A DNA stretch of 64,000 bases from Bacillota bacterium (GCA_023460955.1 JAEWOH010000041.1:124001-188000), one strand, 5' to 3'. Shown: positions 17,739-26,440, counted from the stretch's first letter. Made by a program: numbers and translations. Notes: generated by a model not told the origin, from the sequence alone.

Positions 17739-19142
17739 TTGGGATACAAAAACTTGCAAAGTGAAATGAAAACTCAAATGGAAACAAAAGAGTTGTTTGA
17801 ACAGGCAAAGATATATGCCTATGATTACATTGAAAGTCTACTTGAAATGGATGTTTACCCGTCAGACGAAGCAATTTCAAAGCTGGACACATTTGAAGAG
17901 CCTTTGGCTGAAACGTCTTGTTCTGCATCAGGGATACTGGAAATGCTTCATAAATACGGTTCAAAAGCTACAGTTGCGCAGAACGGTGGAAAGTATTTTG
18001 GTTTTGTATGTGGAGGAAGTGTGCCTATTGCTCTCGCGACAAAATGGATGTCCGATGTATGGGACCAAAACAGTGCTCTTTTTGTTCTGTCTCCAATAGC
18101 ATCAAAACTTGAAGATGTATGTGAAAAGTGGATAGTGGAATTATTAGGACTACCTCTTGGGACTGCTGCAGGTTTTGTAAGCGGCTCATCAACAGCTATA
18201 ATCTGTGCTATAGCTACTGCCCGGAACGAACTGCTTTCAAAGCAAAACTGGAATGTTAATGAAACCGGGCTTTTTGGTGCACCCCCGATTCGTGTGGTAC
18301 TTAGCGAGCAAGCGCACTCATCTGTCTTTAAAGCATTGTCTCTATTAGGTATGGGTAAGAGCAATGTGCAACTTGCACCCGTTGATAATCAGGGTCGCAT
18401 TTCACTAGAGAAACTGCCACCGATTGACAGTAATACTTTGCTTATCGTACAGGCCGGAAACGTTAATAGTGGAGCGTTTGACCCTATTGATAAGTTGTGT
18501 GATATTGCAAACGAAGCAGGCGCGTGGATACATGTCGACGGTGCTTTTGGGCTTTGGGCAGCGGCTTCCAAAAAAAAATACGGTTTGATAAAAGGTTTTG
18601 AAAAAGCAGATTCATGGTCTGTAGACGCCCATAAAACCCTAAACGCCCCATATGATTGTGGTATTGTTCTGTGTAAAAATCGTTCTGCACTAGTAAATAC
18701 AATGCAAGCAACCGGATCATACATACAATACAGCGAATACAGAGATGGGATGTTGTATACGCCTGAAATGTCAAGACGTGCAAGAAGCATAGAATTATGG
18801 GCTACACTTAAATATTTTGGCAAGTCGGGAATTAATGAACTCATCGACAAGCTTTGCGATCATGCAAAATATTTTGGAGAAAGATTATCCGAAAACGGTT
18901 TTACTGTTTTAAACGATGTTGTATTCAACCAAATTCTTGTAAAATGTGAGACTGCTGAAAAAACGAAAGCTACACTTAAGAACATTCAATTAAGTGGTAA
19001 ATGTTGGTGTGGCGGTGCAGAGTGGCAGAACGAACCTGTAATTAGAGTAAGTATTTGCTCATGGCAAACCACTAGAAATAATATTGATGAATGCATTGAG
19101 GCCTTCATAGTATCTCGGGAAAAGGTAGGGCAAAATCAATGA
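17739..19142 (+). CDS. Group II PLP-dependent decarboxylase
   Basis: 467 aa, aspartate-aminotransferase fold, related to glutamate/aromatic amino acid/diaminobutyrate decarboxylases. It has the glycine-rich cofactor region (GFVSGSSTAIICAIATARNE), the histidine that stacks on PLP (SEQAHSSVFKA), an Asp in IHVDGAFGLWA, and the PLP lysine in SVDAHKTLNAPYDCG. The substrate cannot be told from sequence; the family also includes non-decarboxylating members. The start is TTG 17739 after AAAGGGGG. Its stop overlaps the phzF-like start (ATGA), so the pair is co-translated. Confidence 0.85.
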   Translation: MGYKNLQSEMKTQMETKELFEQAKIYAYDYIESLLEMDVYPSDEAISKLDTFEEPLAETSCSASGILEMLHKYGSKATVAQNGGKYFGFVCGGSVPIALATKWMSDVWDQNSALFVLSPIASKLEDVCEKWIVELLGLPLGTAAGFVSGSSTAIICAIATARNELLSKQNWNVNETGLFGAPPIRVVLSEQAHSSVFKALSLLGMGKSNVQLAPVDNQGRISLEKLPPIDSNTLLIVQAGNVNSGAFDPIDKLCDIANEAGAWIHVDGAFGLWAAASKKKYGLIKGFEKADSWSVDAHKTLNAPYDCGIVLCKNRSALVNTMQATGSYIQYSEYRDGMLYTPEMSRRARSIELWATLKYFGKSGINELIDKLCDHAKYFGERLSENGFTVLNDVVFNQILVKCETAEKTKATLKNIQLSGKCWCGGAEWQNEPVIRVSICSWQTTRNNIDECIEAFIVSREKVGQNQ

Positions 19143-20023
19143 AAAAATTGGTTTATAAAAAAATTGACGCATTTACTTCTCATTCTTCAACCGGCAATCC
19201 AGCTGCATGCATTTACCTTGAGGCGGGTCAGATACTTACAGAAACTGAGATGTTGGAAATTGCGAAGGAACACAAGGATTTTGTATCAGAAGTGGTATAC
19301 TGTACACCTATAAACAATGATGCATACATACTTAAATATTATTCTTCTGAGTGTGAAGTTGACTTCTGTGGTCATGGCACAATTGCCTGTATATATGATT
19401 TATTAAAATGCAATAAAAATTCCCGATCACTTTCTGAACTAATGATTGACACAAAGAAAGGGAAATTAACTGTTTATAATGAAATTGAGGATTTAAATGC
19501 AGTTTTTATTACAGCTCCGGAACCACAATATTTGTCTCAAAAAATTAATGTGCATGCTATAACAGAAGCACTTAAGATTATGCCAGAGACTGTTTCCCAT
19601 GAACATCCGATCAATTTGATAAATGCTGGCCTAAACACATTGATTGTACCGATTATTAGCCTTGACGAAGAACTGGCGATTTTTCCGGACGAGCGTGTCC
19701 TAAAGGCATTTTGCTTGAAAAATTCAATTGATATTGTGCTGACGTTTACTAGGGATGTGTTTGACAGTACCAATAAAGTTAGAACAAGGGTATTTGCCCC
19801 TAAATTTGGATATCTTGAGGATAAGGCTACCGGTTCAGGGAATGCAGCAATGGGGTATTATATGTTGAAGCATAATATGTGGGATGGGCAGCCGGTTTCC
19901 ATAGAACAAAATGCTGACAAATCATCATTTAATATCGTTCGGATTAAGACGCTAAAAGGAAAAGTGCTTTTCGGTGGCAGTGCAACTATAAAGATTGAGG
20001 GCAGGTATATTTTAAACAACTAA
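19139..20023 (+). CDS. PhzF-family isomerase/epimerase
   Basis: 294 aa, two-lobed diaminopimelate-epimerase fold. N-terminal FTSHSSTGNPAACIYL, catalytic Glu likely E51 in DFVSEVVYC, CEVDFCGHGTIAC, and the C-terminal-lobe copy DKATGSGNAAMGYYML. PhzF itself isomerises dihydro-3-hydroxyanthranilate, but most homologues have unknown substrates. Overlap with the decarboxylase by 4 nt suggests they act on one small metabolite, perhaps an amino acid derivative that MocR senses. Confidence 0.85.
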   Translation: MKKLVYKKIDAFTSHSSTGNPAACIYLEAGQILTETEMLEIAKEHKDFVSEVVYCTPINNDAYILKYYSSECEVDFCGHGTIACIYDLLKCNKNSRSLSELMIDTKKGKLTVYNEIEDLNAVFITAPEPQYLSQKINVHAITEALKIMPETVSHEHPINLINAGLNTLIVPIISLDEELAIFPDERVLKAFCLKNSIDIVLTFTRDVFDSTNKVRTRVFAPKFGYLEDKATGSGNAAMGYYMLKHNMWDGQPVSIEQNADKSSFNIVRIKTLKGKVLFGGSATIKIEGRYILNN

Positions 20024-20128
20024 TTTCAATAATTCGAGAAATTCCTCCAGCGTCATGTCGCCTTTTAAACACAACTCTCGGTACTCTCTTGCTTTTTGGA
20101 ATGGTTCGACTTTTGTAGAGTCAAAATG
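20012..20128 (-). pseudogene. C-terminal coding remnant, convergent to phzF-like gene
   Basis: On the minus strand a frame of 38 codons ends at TAA overlapping the end of the phzF-like gene and encodes FDSTKVEPFQKAREY and LKGDMTLEEFLELLK, which reads like the tail of a real protein. It has no start or ribosome site. I do not recognise it. Confidence 0.25.
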
Positions 20129-20162
20129 TTAAACTCATATGCATACAAAAGAAGAATCAGAG

Positions 20163-20359
20163 ATGCCAAGTAACAATAGCAAGTATACAAAAGAAATGAG
20201 AGAACGATCACTAAATTCATTATCGAAAGCGGAAAGTCGGCAACGAGTGTTTCAGAAGGAATGGGAATTGACACAAATACATTTTGCCGTTGGGTCCGCG
20301 ACTATCGCAGAAAACACCATCTTCCACTTTTAAACGATGAGATTCAGATTTGTATTTAA
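20163..20359 (+). pseudogene. IS3-family transposase OrfA relic, frameshifted
   Basis: The first 18 codons (MPSNNSKYTKEMRERSLN) and, after a +1 frameshift at about 20216, FIIESGKSATSVSEGMGI..TNTFCRWVRDYRRK are together an IS3/IS150-type OrfA helix-turn-helix protein. No OrfB follows and no terminal repeats were found, so only a fragment of the insertion sequence remains. Confidence 0.75.
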
Positions 20360-20440
20360 GGGTGATTGGTATTCTTCCTTTACTTAGGTATAGATATTTT
20401 TTATATATACATGATATAATTGTTTTCGTAGGGGATGCAA

Positions 20441-20656
20441 ATGGATAAACTAGATTTATTACTTGAAAAGTTAGAAAAAATTGATGCATTGGAATCTAAA
20501 GTTGATAATATACAAAGTGATATTACGGCGTTAAAAACAAACAATAAACTTATTAATAGCAAGCTTGATAGCTTGACTGAAATAACCTATACTATTATGG
20601 AAAATCAAACAGAACATAAATTAAAAATCGAAAAACTGGAAAACAAGGCAGTTTAA
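20441..20656 (+). CDS. Small coiled-coil protein
   Basis: 71 aa, strongly charged, with heptad spacing of Leu/Ile throughout (LLLEKLEKIDALESKVDNIQ, LKTNNKLINSKLDSLTE). No domain recognised; similar short coiled coils occur next to phage or plasmid genes. The ATG at 20441 has GGGG six bases upstream and a TATAAT at 20414-20419. An ATG six bases earlier is in frame but lies inside the ribosome site. It stands alone in accessory DNA. Confidence 0.65.
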   Translation: MDKLDLLLEKLEKIDALESKVDNIQSDITALKTNNKLINSKLDSLTEITYTIMENQTEHKLKIEKLENKAV

Positions 20657-20727
20657 ATAAAACGTTAAGCCTATCTGATTGGTAGCTTTATTTTTTTACT
20701 TTTTACAAAAGTATTTCACGTCTTTCC

Positions 20728-21717
20728 TTATGCCAATGTTACTGAATGATCCCCCAAATACCTCATTAATAGTTCCTGAGCATTTTTAATTATAAAATTT
20801 CTAAGCTCCTCAGGAGATAAGACCTCAATAGTATTTCCGTATTCCATAATTCTTTTGCAGGCATTCGTATATGTATATAAATTTACTGAAACTAGTGATT
20901 CATTATCAATTGTAGTTTCTTCAATAATATCCATAGAGGTTAATTCCTCTTTTGATATCGACAGTAGCTTTAAAGTTACCTGATAAAAAGGTACTTGAGA
21001 TAGGATTTGTTTAAAATTAATCTTCCACTTTTTCCAAAATGCTTCTAGTTGAAAGTCGATGGGGATTGAAAAGGTTTCCTCAAGAATAGTCACTTCTGAT
21101 ATCCTTACACATTTAAAAACCCTTAAGTCATTTTTACTCTCACAAAAAGCAACAAGATACCATTCGGAGTCCTTTACAACCAACCCATATGGCTGGATAA
21201 CCCGGGTATTTGTTTCTTGTTTTCCTATACTTGAATTTGTATAAGTCAATTTTATTTTTTTTGATTGCAATACCGCTCTTCGTAGTATATCCAGATAACG
21301 TAAATCAGGTTTATCACCCCACCACGAATCAGGATCAAAATAAAAACGTTCCTTCGCATTTTTAATATCATCAGTATAACTTGGTGGAACTGTTTTTTCT
21401 ATCTTTAAAATAGCATTTTTCAAGGATAAACTTGCTTCCGAGTACTCGTTCGGATGTAATCCTATACCACTTAAATATAAAGTTATCAATTCATCACAAT
21501 GCATAGATTTCATATTCAAGGTATAACCACTAATTAATGAATATCCTCCAAAAGGTCCCGGGATAGCTGTTATTGGAACACCTGATTCACACAGAAGATC
21601 AATATCTCTATGAATTGTTCTTTTAGATGTTTCTAGAGCTTCAGCCAATTCTTTTGCTTTGATACATCCCCTTGATTCCATTAACAAAAGAATAGCTATT
21701 AATCTATGTAATCTCAT
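20728..21717 (-). CDS. WYL-domain transcriptional regulator (YafY type)
   Basis: 329 aa. The N-terminal HTH (RLHRLIAILLLMESRGCIKA, ELAEALETSKRTIHRDIDLL) is followed by the GGYSL wing, a WYL domain around residues 140-215 (LTYTNSSIG.., RVIQPYGLVVKDSEWYLVAF) and a WCX-like C-terminus. WYL proteins bind small ligands or nucleic acid and act as activators or repressors. Ribosome site AAAGGAG. It is divergent from the flavin reductase-like gene, with a perfect palindrome between the two. Confidence 0.88.
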   Translation of the reverse strand: MRLHRLIAILLLMESRGCIKAKELAEALETSKRTIHRDIDLLCESGVPITAIPGPFGGYSLISGYTLNMKSMHCDELITLYLSGIGLHPNEYSEASLSLKNAILKIEKTVPPSYTDDIKNAKERFYFDPDSWWGDKPDLRYLDILRRAVLQSKKIKLTYTNSSIGKQETNTRVIQPYGLVVKDSEWYLVAFCESKNDLRVFKCVRISEVTILEETFSIPIDFQLEAFWKKWKINFKQILSQVPFYQVTLKLLSISKEELTSMDIIEETTIDNESLVSVNLYTYTNACKRIMEYGNTIEVLSPEELRNFIIKNAQELLMRYLGDHSVTLA

Positions 21718-21751
21718 ATAAATTTCTCCTTTAAATCTATTATAACTTTAT

Positions 21752-21777
21752 AACGTTGACATACATGTGTCAACGTT
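21752..21777. promoter_or_regulatory. Operator-like palindrome between WYL regulator and flavin reductase gene
   Basis: AACGTTGACA (21752-21761) and TGTCAACGTT (21768-21777) are perfect 10-bp arms around TACATG. The position midway between divergent genes suits the WYL regulator's binding site. Confidence 0.7.
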
Positions 21778-21837
21778 TATTAATATAATAAGTTTATAGA
21801 TATTAATTTGGGTTATAGAAAGGGGAAAATACGCAAT

Positions 21838-22533
21838 ATGAAACATGAATTAGGAATGGATAAACCAGATTTTTTAGTTGAGGATTGGCCAGGTAAGTAT
21901 ACAGGTTTTTCATGGTTAGAGTATGTAATAAGTGTACCTAACCCAATATTTATTGTTACCACGTTAAAAGCTAATGGCAAGGCAAATGCTAACTTACAGT
22001 CCTGGGGATTGCTCTTAGGGGAAAAAGATGAATTCTGGTCATTGTTAGCAATTAAGAAACACCAACATACATATGAGAATATAATGCGTGAACAAGAATG
22101 GTGTATTAATTACCCATCCTTTAAGGATTATCCTCAATGTTTTGAGACCATTTACAACAATGATCTTAGTTTAGATGAAATAACAGCATCAGGCTTTAGT
22201 ATAGAAGGGTCGAGAACAATAAAAACACCTCGTATAGCTGAAAGCATAATAAACTTGGAATGTAAACTAAAATGGGAAAAACCACTTTATGAGGGTAGTG
22301 ATTGGCACTTGTTTGGTGGTAAAGTAATGCGTGCAGCAATAGATAGTAATTCAACTATTCCAGATCCTATAGAAAGAATGAAAAATATGCAGTTGATGTA
22401 TAACATTCGTAGTACCGTAAACCCCTTAAATGGAGAGTTTTATGGTCCTAATTCTATTGGACTTTTGAGTGAAGTAGTTAAAATATTTAGGGATAATGGA
22501 CAACCGAAAGAATGGAGAAGTGGGAAAATATAG
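21838..22533 (+). CDS. Flavin reductase-like FMN-binding protein
   Basis: About 231 aa. The pattern NPIFIVTTLKANGKANANLQ is the split-barrel FMN-binding entry of the flavin reductase family, and the LWEG-type tail is replaced by DWHLFGGKVMRAAIDSN. It probably binds FMN and reduces a small substrate or protects against one. I take ATG 21838; GGGG lies 12 bases before it, and a TTG at 21808 would add ten residues. Its divergent WYL neighbour probably controls it. Confidence 0.72.
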   Translation: MKHELGMDKPDFLVEDWPGKYTGFSWLEYVISVPNPIFIVTTLKANGKANANLQSWGLLLGEKDEFWSLLAIKKHQHTYENIMREQEWCINYPSFKDYPQCFETIYNNDLSLDEITASGFSIEGSRTIKTPRIAESIINLECKLKWEKPLYEGSDWHLFGGKVMRAAIDSNSTIPDPIERMKNMQLMYNIRSTVNPLNGEFYGPNSIGLLSEVVKIFRDNGQPKEWRSGKI

Positions 22534-22635
22534 ATCATATATAAGTTACTGAATAATTTGAAGGACTAGCTATATATAAACTTTCCCAACCTGTAAAAAA
22601 TCACCGAAACGGAAATTAGGAACACTTCCTTTTAC

Positions 22636-22664
22636 AAGCCCGTCGATAAATCCTCGGCGGGCTT
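22636..22664 (+). terminator. Possible terminator after flavin reductase gene
   Basis: AAGCCCGTCG and CGGCGGGCTT form a 10-bp stem with one G-T pair; only TTTGT follows, so termination may be weak. The DNA from here to 22813 also carries GACAGAAATTTG at 22704 and an imperfect GACGTCCC/GGGAGACGTC pair, and looks like element debris. Confidence 0.4.
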
Positions 22665-22813
22665 TGTATTGTCTGGAAAACCACAAGCTGGTGGCTTGAC
22701 TTCGACAGAAATTTGAAATAAAAGGACGTCCCCATCTGCAATTAATTGAATCTTTTAGATTAATATGCCAGAAGGGAGACGTCACTATTGGTTACATATA
22801 GAGGCATTTATAA

Positions 22814-24802
22814 TTATAGTTTAATATTATCTGAAGGTGCTGCGAAAGGACCCGGGATAACATGAACACCGCGATGATTTCCGAAGTAGTCGGCGTCAAA
22901 GCGTATCGGTGTTCCATCGGCGTTTTCAAAGTATGCTTCCGGTTCGAAGGCTTTGCCAAGAATTTCGGTGTGGATCATACGATCGCTGAAATCCTTGAGG
23001 TAATCATATACATTTGTGCTCAGATAATATTGACCACCTTTTTCCACCAATTCTACTTTAAGATCCTGATCTTTGTTTTCAACGAACAGACCGTTCACTT
23101 CATTTTTCCATGGCTTGGCACCGTTCAGATATACGTTCCCTTCACTCCAGATTGGTAGATGACCAAAATGAGCAGGCTCTAAGGCTCCCATGTTCGGACG
23201 CTTGGAAAAATCGAACTGAGCAATCCATTCCTCGTAAGTTGGGTAACCATCGAAAACGCTAGTACCGACTAGTCTGTTTTCCCCTCTGGCACTTGCGTCT
23301 TGATCATTGTAGGTCACATAGTCTTCAGAAGGCCATTTCTGAACAAAGATATTGTTGTAGAAGCGGTTGTCACCATGAAGGATGGTCATAAAGCCCATAA
23401 CTTCGGTGCGGTGTGGTATGTGATATGGTGTATAGCGCCAAGTTGTTCCTCCACTGACGTCGGTTAACGCACCACAGATGAGGTTGTGAACCATAGCCAC
23501 GCCCTGTGTTGCAAAACGAAGGCTGGCATCTGAGAGCAGAATATTGTTATCAATCAGTGTTGGGCCATGGCTTACTTCTACAAATATATCCTGAGACATC
23601 ATACTGCCCGGAAGATTTTTAGCATACGATGGCCGCTGATTATCATGCAGAAGGTTCTGAGTAAGGCGTGTGCCCTGTGCTTCCCAGTCACACCAGATTC
23701 CCATGGTACAATGGTGGATATGGTTGCGTCGCATGACAACATCAATGGCCGCATGCATCTTGATCCCGGCAATTTCTGCTCCGCCAAGTTCCATCATATT
23801 ATTAATATGGTGAATATGATTGTCCTCAATGGTACTGAACACACCGCCCATACGGCCAATAATACCGCCCTGTTCACAGTGGTGAATGTTACAGCGGCGA
23901 ACTATATGACTGCCGATTTTTTCTTTGAGCCATCCGTGATACTGACCGCGGCAAGCCGCATCCCGTTCCATCTGGGTAGGACTCTTTACCTGTTTATAAG
24001 TAAAGTAATGATCATTGTCTGGATCAAGATATTTGCCAAGAGATATACCGGCGCACTTACTGTTTGAAATTTCACAATCCTCTATTATCCAGCCTTTACT
24101 CCAGTGAGGACCAATCATGCCATCCTGAAAAGCTGCAGGCGGTGCCCAGGTGGTGGCAGCCTTATCAATTTTAAATCCGCTGACCGTATGATAATCGATG
24201 CCGGTTACAGAAGGCATGAAACACCTGCGACGGACATTAATCTCTACATTTTCCTTATTTGGATCTTGACCTTGAAAATTGGCATAAATAATTGTTTCAT
24301 CAGCATCTGTATCCTGTTCGGTATACCACTTATAAACAGATTCTTCAGGTACCCAGCTGCATTCATAAACATCGCCTTTTATACACTCTTCTAAAGTTGT
24401 GGCTTCATACAGCGCCTTGTCATTTAAATAAACACAGCCTGTATGTTTATTCGGTGCTGCGAAATACCAGTCTCCATATACTAATGTTGTATAAGGATTG
24501 TATTCACCGAAAACACTGTTTACAATCCGGCATACCCAAACATTTTCTTTGTAGTGCTGCCAGGTTTTTATCTGTTCCGCGCCGGTGACCACAGCACCAA
24601 GTGGTGTAGTACTGGAATAAGTGATGCGGGAATCTTCAGTTCCGGCGTGAACCGGATCTACATATTCCCGGTAAACTCCCGGTGCTACAAGTACTTCATC
24701 ACCGGGTAGCGCCAGCTTTGCGGCTTCGTTGATTCTACGGAATGGTCTGTCAATGGAACCATTGCCGTCTTTCACAGCATTTGCATCTACATAGTATTTC
24801 AT
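22814..24802 (-). CDS. GH120-type beta-xylosidase
   Basis: 662 aa parallel beta-helix protein. The sequence follows Thermoanaerobacterium XylC (GH120) closely as I recall it: INVRRRCFMPSVTGIDY, WAPPAAFQDGMIGPHWSKGW, EIAGIKMHAAIDV, WCDWEAQGTR and DIFVEVSHGP. The Asp (D372) and Glu (E409) in the last two motifs correspond to the reported catalytic pair of that family. Without a signal peptide it should act inside the cell on short xylo-oligosaccharides taken up from xylan breakdown. It is a single-gene unit in the opposite orientation to its neighbours. Its start is ATG 24802, preceded by GGGAGG. Confidence 0.85.
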   Translation of the reverse strand: MKYYVDANAVKDGNGSIDRPFRRINEAAKLALPGDEVLVAPGVYREYVDPVHAGTEDSRITYSSTTPLGAVVTGAEQIKTWQHYKENVWVCRIVNSVFGEYNPYTTLVYGDWYFAAPNKHTGCVYLNDKALYEATTLEECIKGDVYECSWVPEESVYKWYTEQDTDADETIIYANFQGQDPNKENVEINVRRRCFMPSVTGIDYHTVSGFKIDKAATTWAPPAAFQDGMIGPHWSKGWIIEDCEISNSKCAGISLGKYLDPDNDHYFTYKQVKSPTQMERDAACRGQYHGWLKEKIGSHIVRRCNIHHCEQGGIIGRMGGVFSTIEDNHIHHINNMMELGGAEIAGIKMHAAIDVVMRRNHIHHCTMGIWCDWEAQGTRLTQNLLHDNQRPSYAKNLPGSMMSQDIFVEVSHGPTLIDNNILLSDASLRFATQGVAMVHNLICGALTDVSGGTTWRYTPYHIPHRTEVMGFMTILHGDNRFYNNIFVQKWPSEDYVTYNDQDASARGENRLVGTSVFDGYPTYEEWIAQFDFSKRPNMGALEPAHFGHLPIWSEGNVYLNGAKPWKNEVNGLFVENKDQDLKVELVEKGGQYYLSTNVYDYLKDFSDRMIHTEILGKAFEPEAYFENADGTPIRFDADYFGNHRGVHVIPGPFAAPSDNIKL

Positions 24803-25148
24803 GATAGCCTCCCATTATTGAGATATACTTGTCAGGATATTACTCTTGACATGATTTATTATATAACATAATTGTCTAAATTTAATCATTGTCTGCAAAA
24901 TTAACAATCAAAAAAATTAAGCATACACTTATATTAATTAGTGGTATAATAAGATGATTACAAAAATTAGAAGCTAATGCTTTTTGATTGGCAAAGGCGT
25001 TTCTTGTAGCTTAACTAGCTTAAGTATATCTTATTCAATACTTAATTGTAATGAAGAGAGGACGATTCTTTTCCGCTCTTTTATTTTATAACTCATAATT
25101 TATAAAATAAATGTTAACAGTAAAAAATATTAATGGAGGTGTTTAATA
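24803..25148. other. Divergent intergenic region and infC leader
   Basis: 346 bp holding the promoters of the GH120 gene and infC. GAGAGGA (25056-25062) and TCCGCTC (25072-25078) can form an imperfect hairpin followed by TTTTATTTT, which would suit an attenuator in the infC leader. Nothing else is recognised. Confidence 0.4.
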
Positions 25149-25670
25149 ATTAAAAATAATGAGCCACAAATGAATGATGAGATAAGGGATCGTGAGATTA
25201 GACTTATCGATAATGATGGAACTATGCTGGGTGTGATGTCATCAAAGGATGCACAGAACTTAGCAATCTCTAAAAATTTGGATCTAGTAAAAATTGTACC
25301 AAATGCAGAGCCACCGGTATGCAAGATAATGGATTATGGAAAGAATGTGTTTGAACAAGCTAAGAAAGAAAAAGAAGCCAAGAAAAAACAAAAGATAGTT
25401 TCACTTAAGGAAGTTAGGTTATCTGCCACAATTGAGGAACATGATTTCGGCTTCAAAATAAAAAATGCATGTAAGTTCCTGCAAGATGGAGATAAGGTCA
25501 AAGTAAGCATTAGGTTTCGTGGAAGAGAAATGAAGTATACAGTAACCGGCAAGGAAGTTTTAGAAAGGTTTGCTGAAGCAGTTAAAGATGTTGGGGTTGT
25601 TGAAAAACAGCCAAAGCTTGAGGGTAAAAGTATGATGATGATACTTATTCCAAAAACCATTAAGCAGTGA
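25149..25670 (+). CDS. infC: Translation initiation factor IF-3
   Basis: 173 aa. N-domain: NDEIRDREIRLIDNDGTMLGV and the linker VFEQAKKEKEAKKKQK; C-domain: RLSATIEEHDFGFKIKNACKF and VSIRFRGREMKYT. The start is inferred to be ATT at 25149, because GGAGGTG (25135-25141) lies seven bases before it while the ATG at 25170 is 28 bases away; infC is known to use AUU, allowing IF-3 to restrain its own translation. The usual partners rpmI and rplT are absent, which is unusual: the next gene is a zinc-ribbon protein. Confidence 0.92.
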   Translation: MKNNEPQMNDEIRDREIRLIDNDGTMLGVMSSKDAQNLAISKNLDLVKIVPNAEPPVCKIMDYGKNVFEQAKKEKEAKKKQKIVSLKEVRLSATIEEHDFGFKIKNACKFLQDGDKVKVSIRFRGREMKYTVTGKEVLERFAEAVKDVGVVEKQPKLEGKSMMMILIPKTIKQ

Positions 25671-25871
25671 TGATATTACTATAGCATAAAAAATGCAGGG
25701 TTAAAGTAATATGATAAAAGGTATTGTGTAATAAATGATATTGTAGTATGATTAATTAGTTATTCACTATATATTAATGTGGACACTTTTTTTGAATACA
25801 ACTCTCTTTAATTTATTGGAGTGAGAAGTAAAGAATGAAATGATCCAAATAAATTAAGGAGGTATATAGAT

Positions 25872-26075
25872 ATGGCAGATAAAGTTTTAAGCTGTAAAGA
25901 TTGCAATGCAGAATTCACCTTCACTGAAAGCGAACAGGCTTTCTACAAAGAGAAGGGCTTCGACAATGAACCACAGAGATGTCCTGACTGCAGAAGAGCA
26001 AGAAAGCAGCAAAGGAACAACAATAACAACAGAAGCGGTTTCGGTGGAAACAGAAGCTTCGGCAATAGGTGGTAA
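25872..26075 (+). CDS. Small zinc-ribbon protein
   Basis: 67 aa. CKDC and CPDC pairs (residues 9-12 and 38-41) bracket FTESEQAFYKEKGFDNEPQR, the pattern of the zf-trcl-like zinc-ribbon family. The Arg/Asn/Gly-rich tail (RSGFGGNRSFGNRW) suggests RNA or nucleic-acid contact. Ribosome site AAGGAGGT and a good terminator; single gene. Confidence 0.85.
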   Translation: MADKVLSCKDCNAEFTFTESEQAFYKEKGFDNEPQRCPDCRRARKQQRNNNNNRSGFGGNRSFGNRW

Positions 26076-26080
26076 CTTAA

Positions 26081-26105
26081 AGGAGAGCTTACGCTCTCCT
26101 TTTTT
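26081..26105 (+). terminator. Terminator of the zinc-ribbon gene
   Basis: AGGAGAGC pairs with GCTCTCCT around TTAC, followed by TTTTT. Confidence 0.92.
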
Positions 26106-26198
26106 AATGACCGTTTTTATGACAAAGCAAGTATCAAAGCAGTTCATAAATCAAAGCACACTAAAAATATCAAACACAGTTTCCCGGTAAGTATTGCG

Positions 26199-26408
26199 GA
26201 AAATAATTTTTCAGAAATACATTTTACTAATAATTTTTCAGAAATACATTTTACAGTATTTGAGGCTGTTGTTTTCGGTGGTATAATGAAACTTAACGTT
26301 CATAATGCCGCAGAATGGGTAACAGTTAACGAACTCCGGAATTATGATTTTATGCCCGCTGATGTTGGATTTGTAGAACGAATTATAAGAGCATGCAATA
26401 AATATTAA
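26199..26408 (+). pseudogene. NUDIX hydrolase C-terminal relic
   Basis: A frame ending at TAA 26406 encodes EIHFTVFEAVVFGG, LNVHNAAEWVTVNELRNYDF and MPADVGFVERIIR, the tail of a MutT/NUDIX hydrolase. The Nudix box itself is absent and no start exists. The frame contains an in-frame 27-bp duplication. Confidence 0.7.
26202..26255 (+). repeat. 27-bp tandem duplication in the NUDIX relic
   Basis: 26202-26228 and 26229-26255 are the same 27 bases except for the last one (26/27). The unit encodes NNFSEIHFT, so the reading frame is kept. Confidence 0.95.
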
Positions 26409-26440
26409 ATGTAGCTTTTAATGTACTGAGAGGGAAAAAT

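Noticed and set aside
23567..24067. 166-codon plus-strand frame inside the GH120 gene
   Set aside because: Shadow of a well supported GH120 enzyme.
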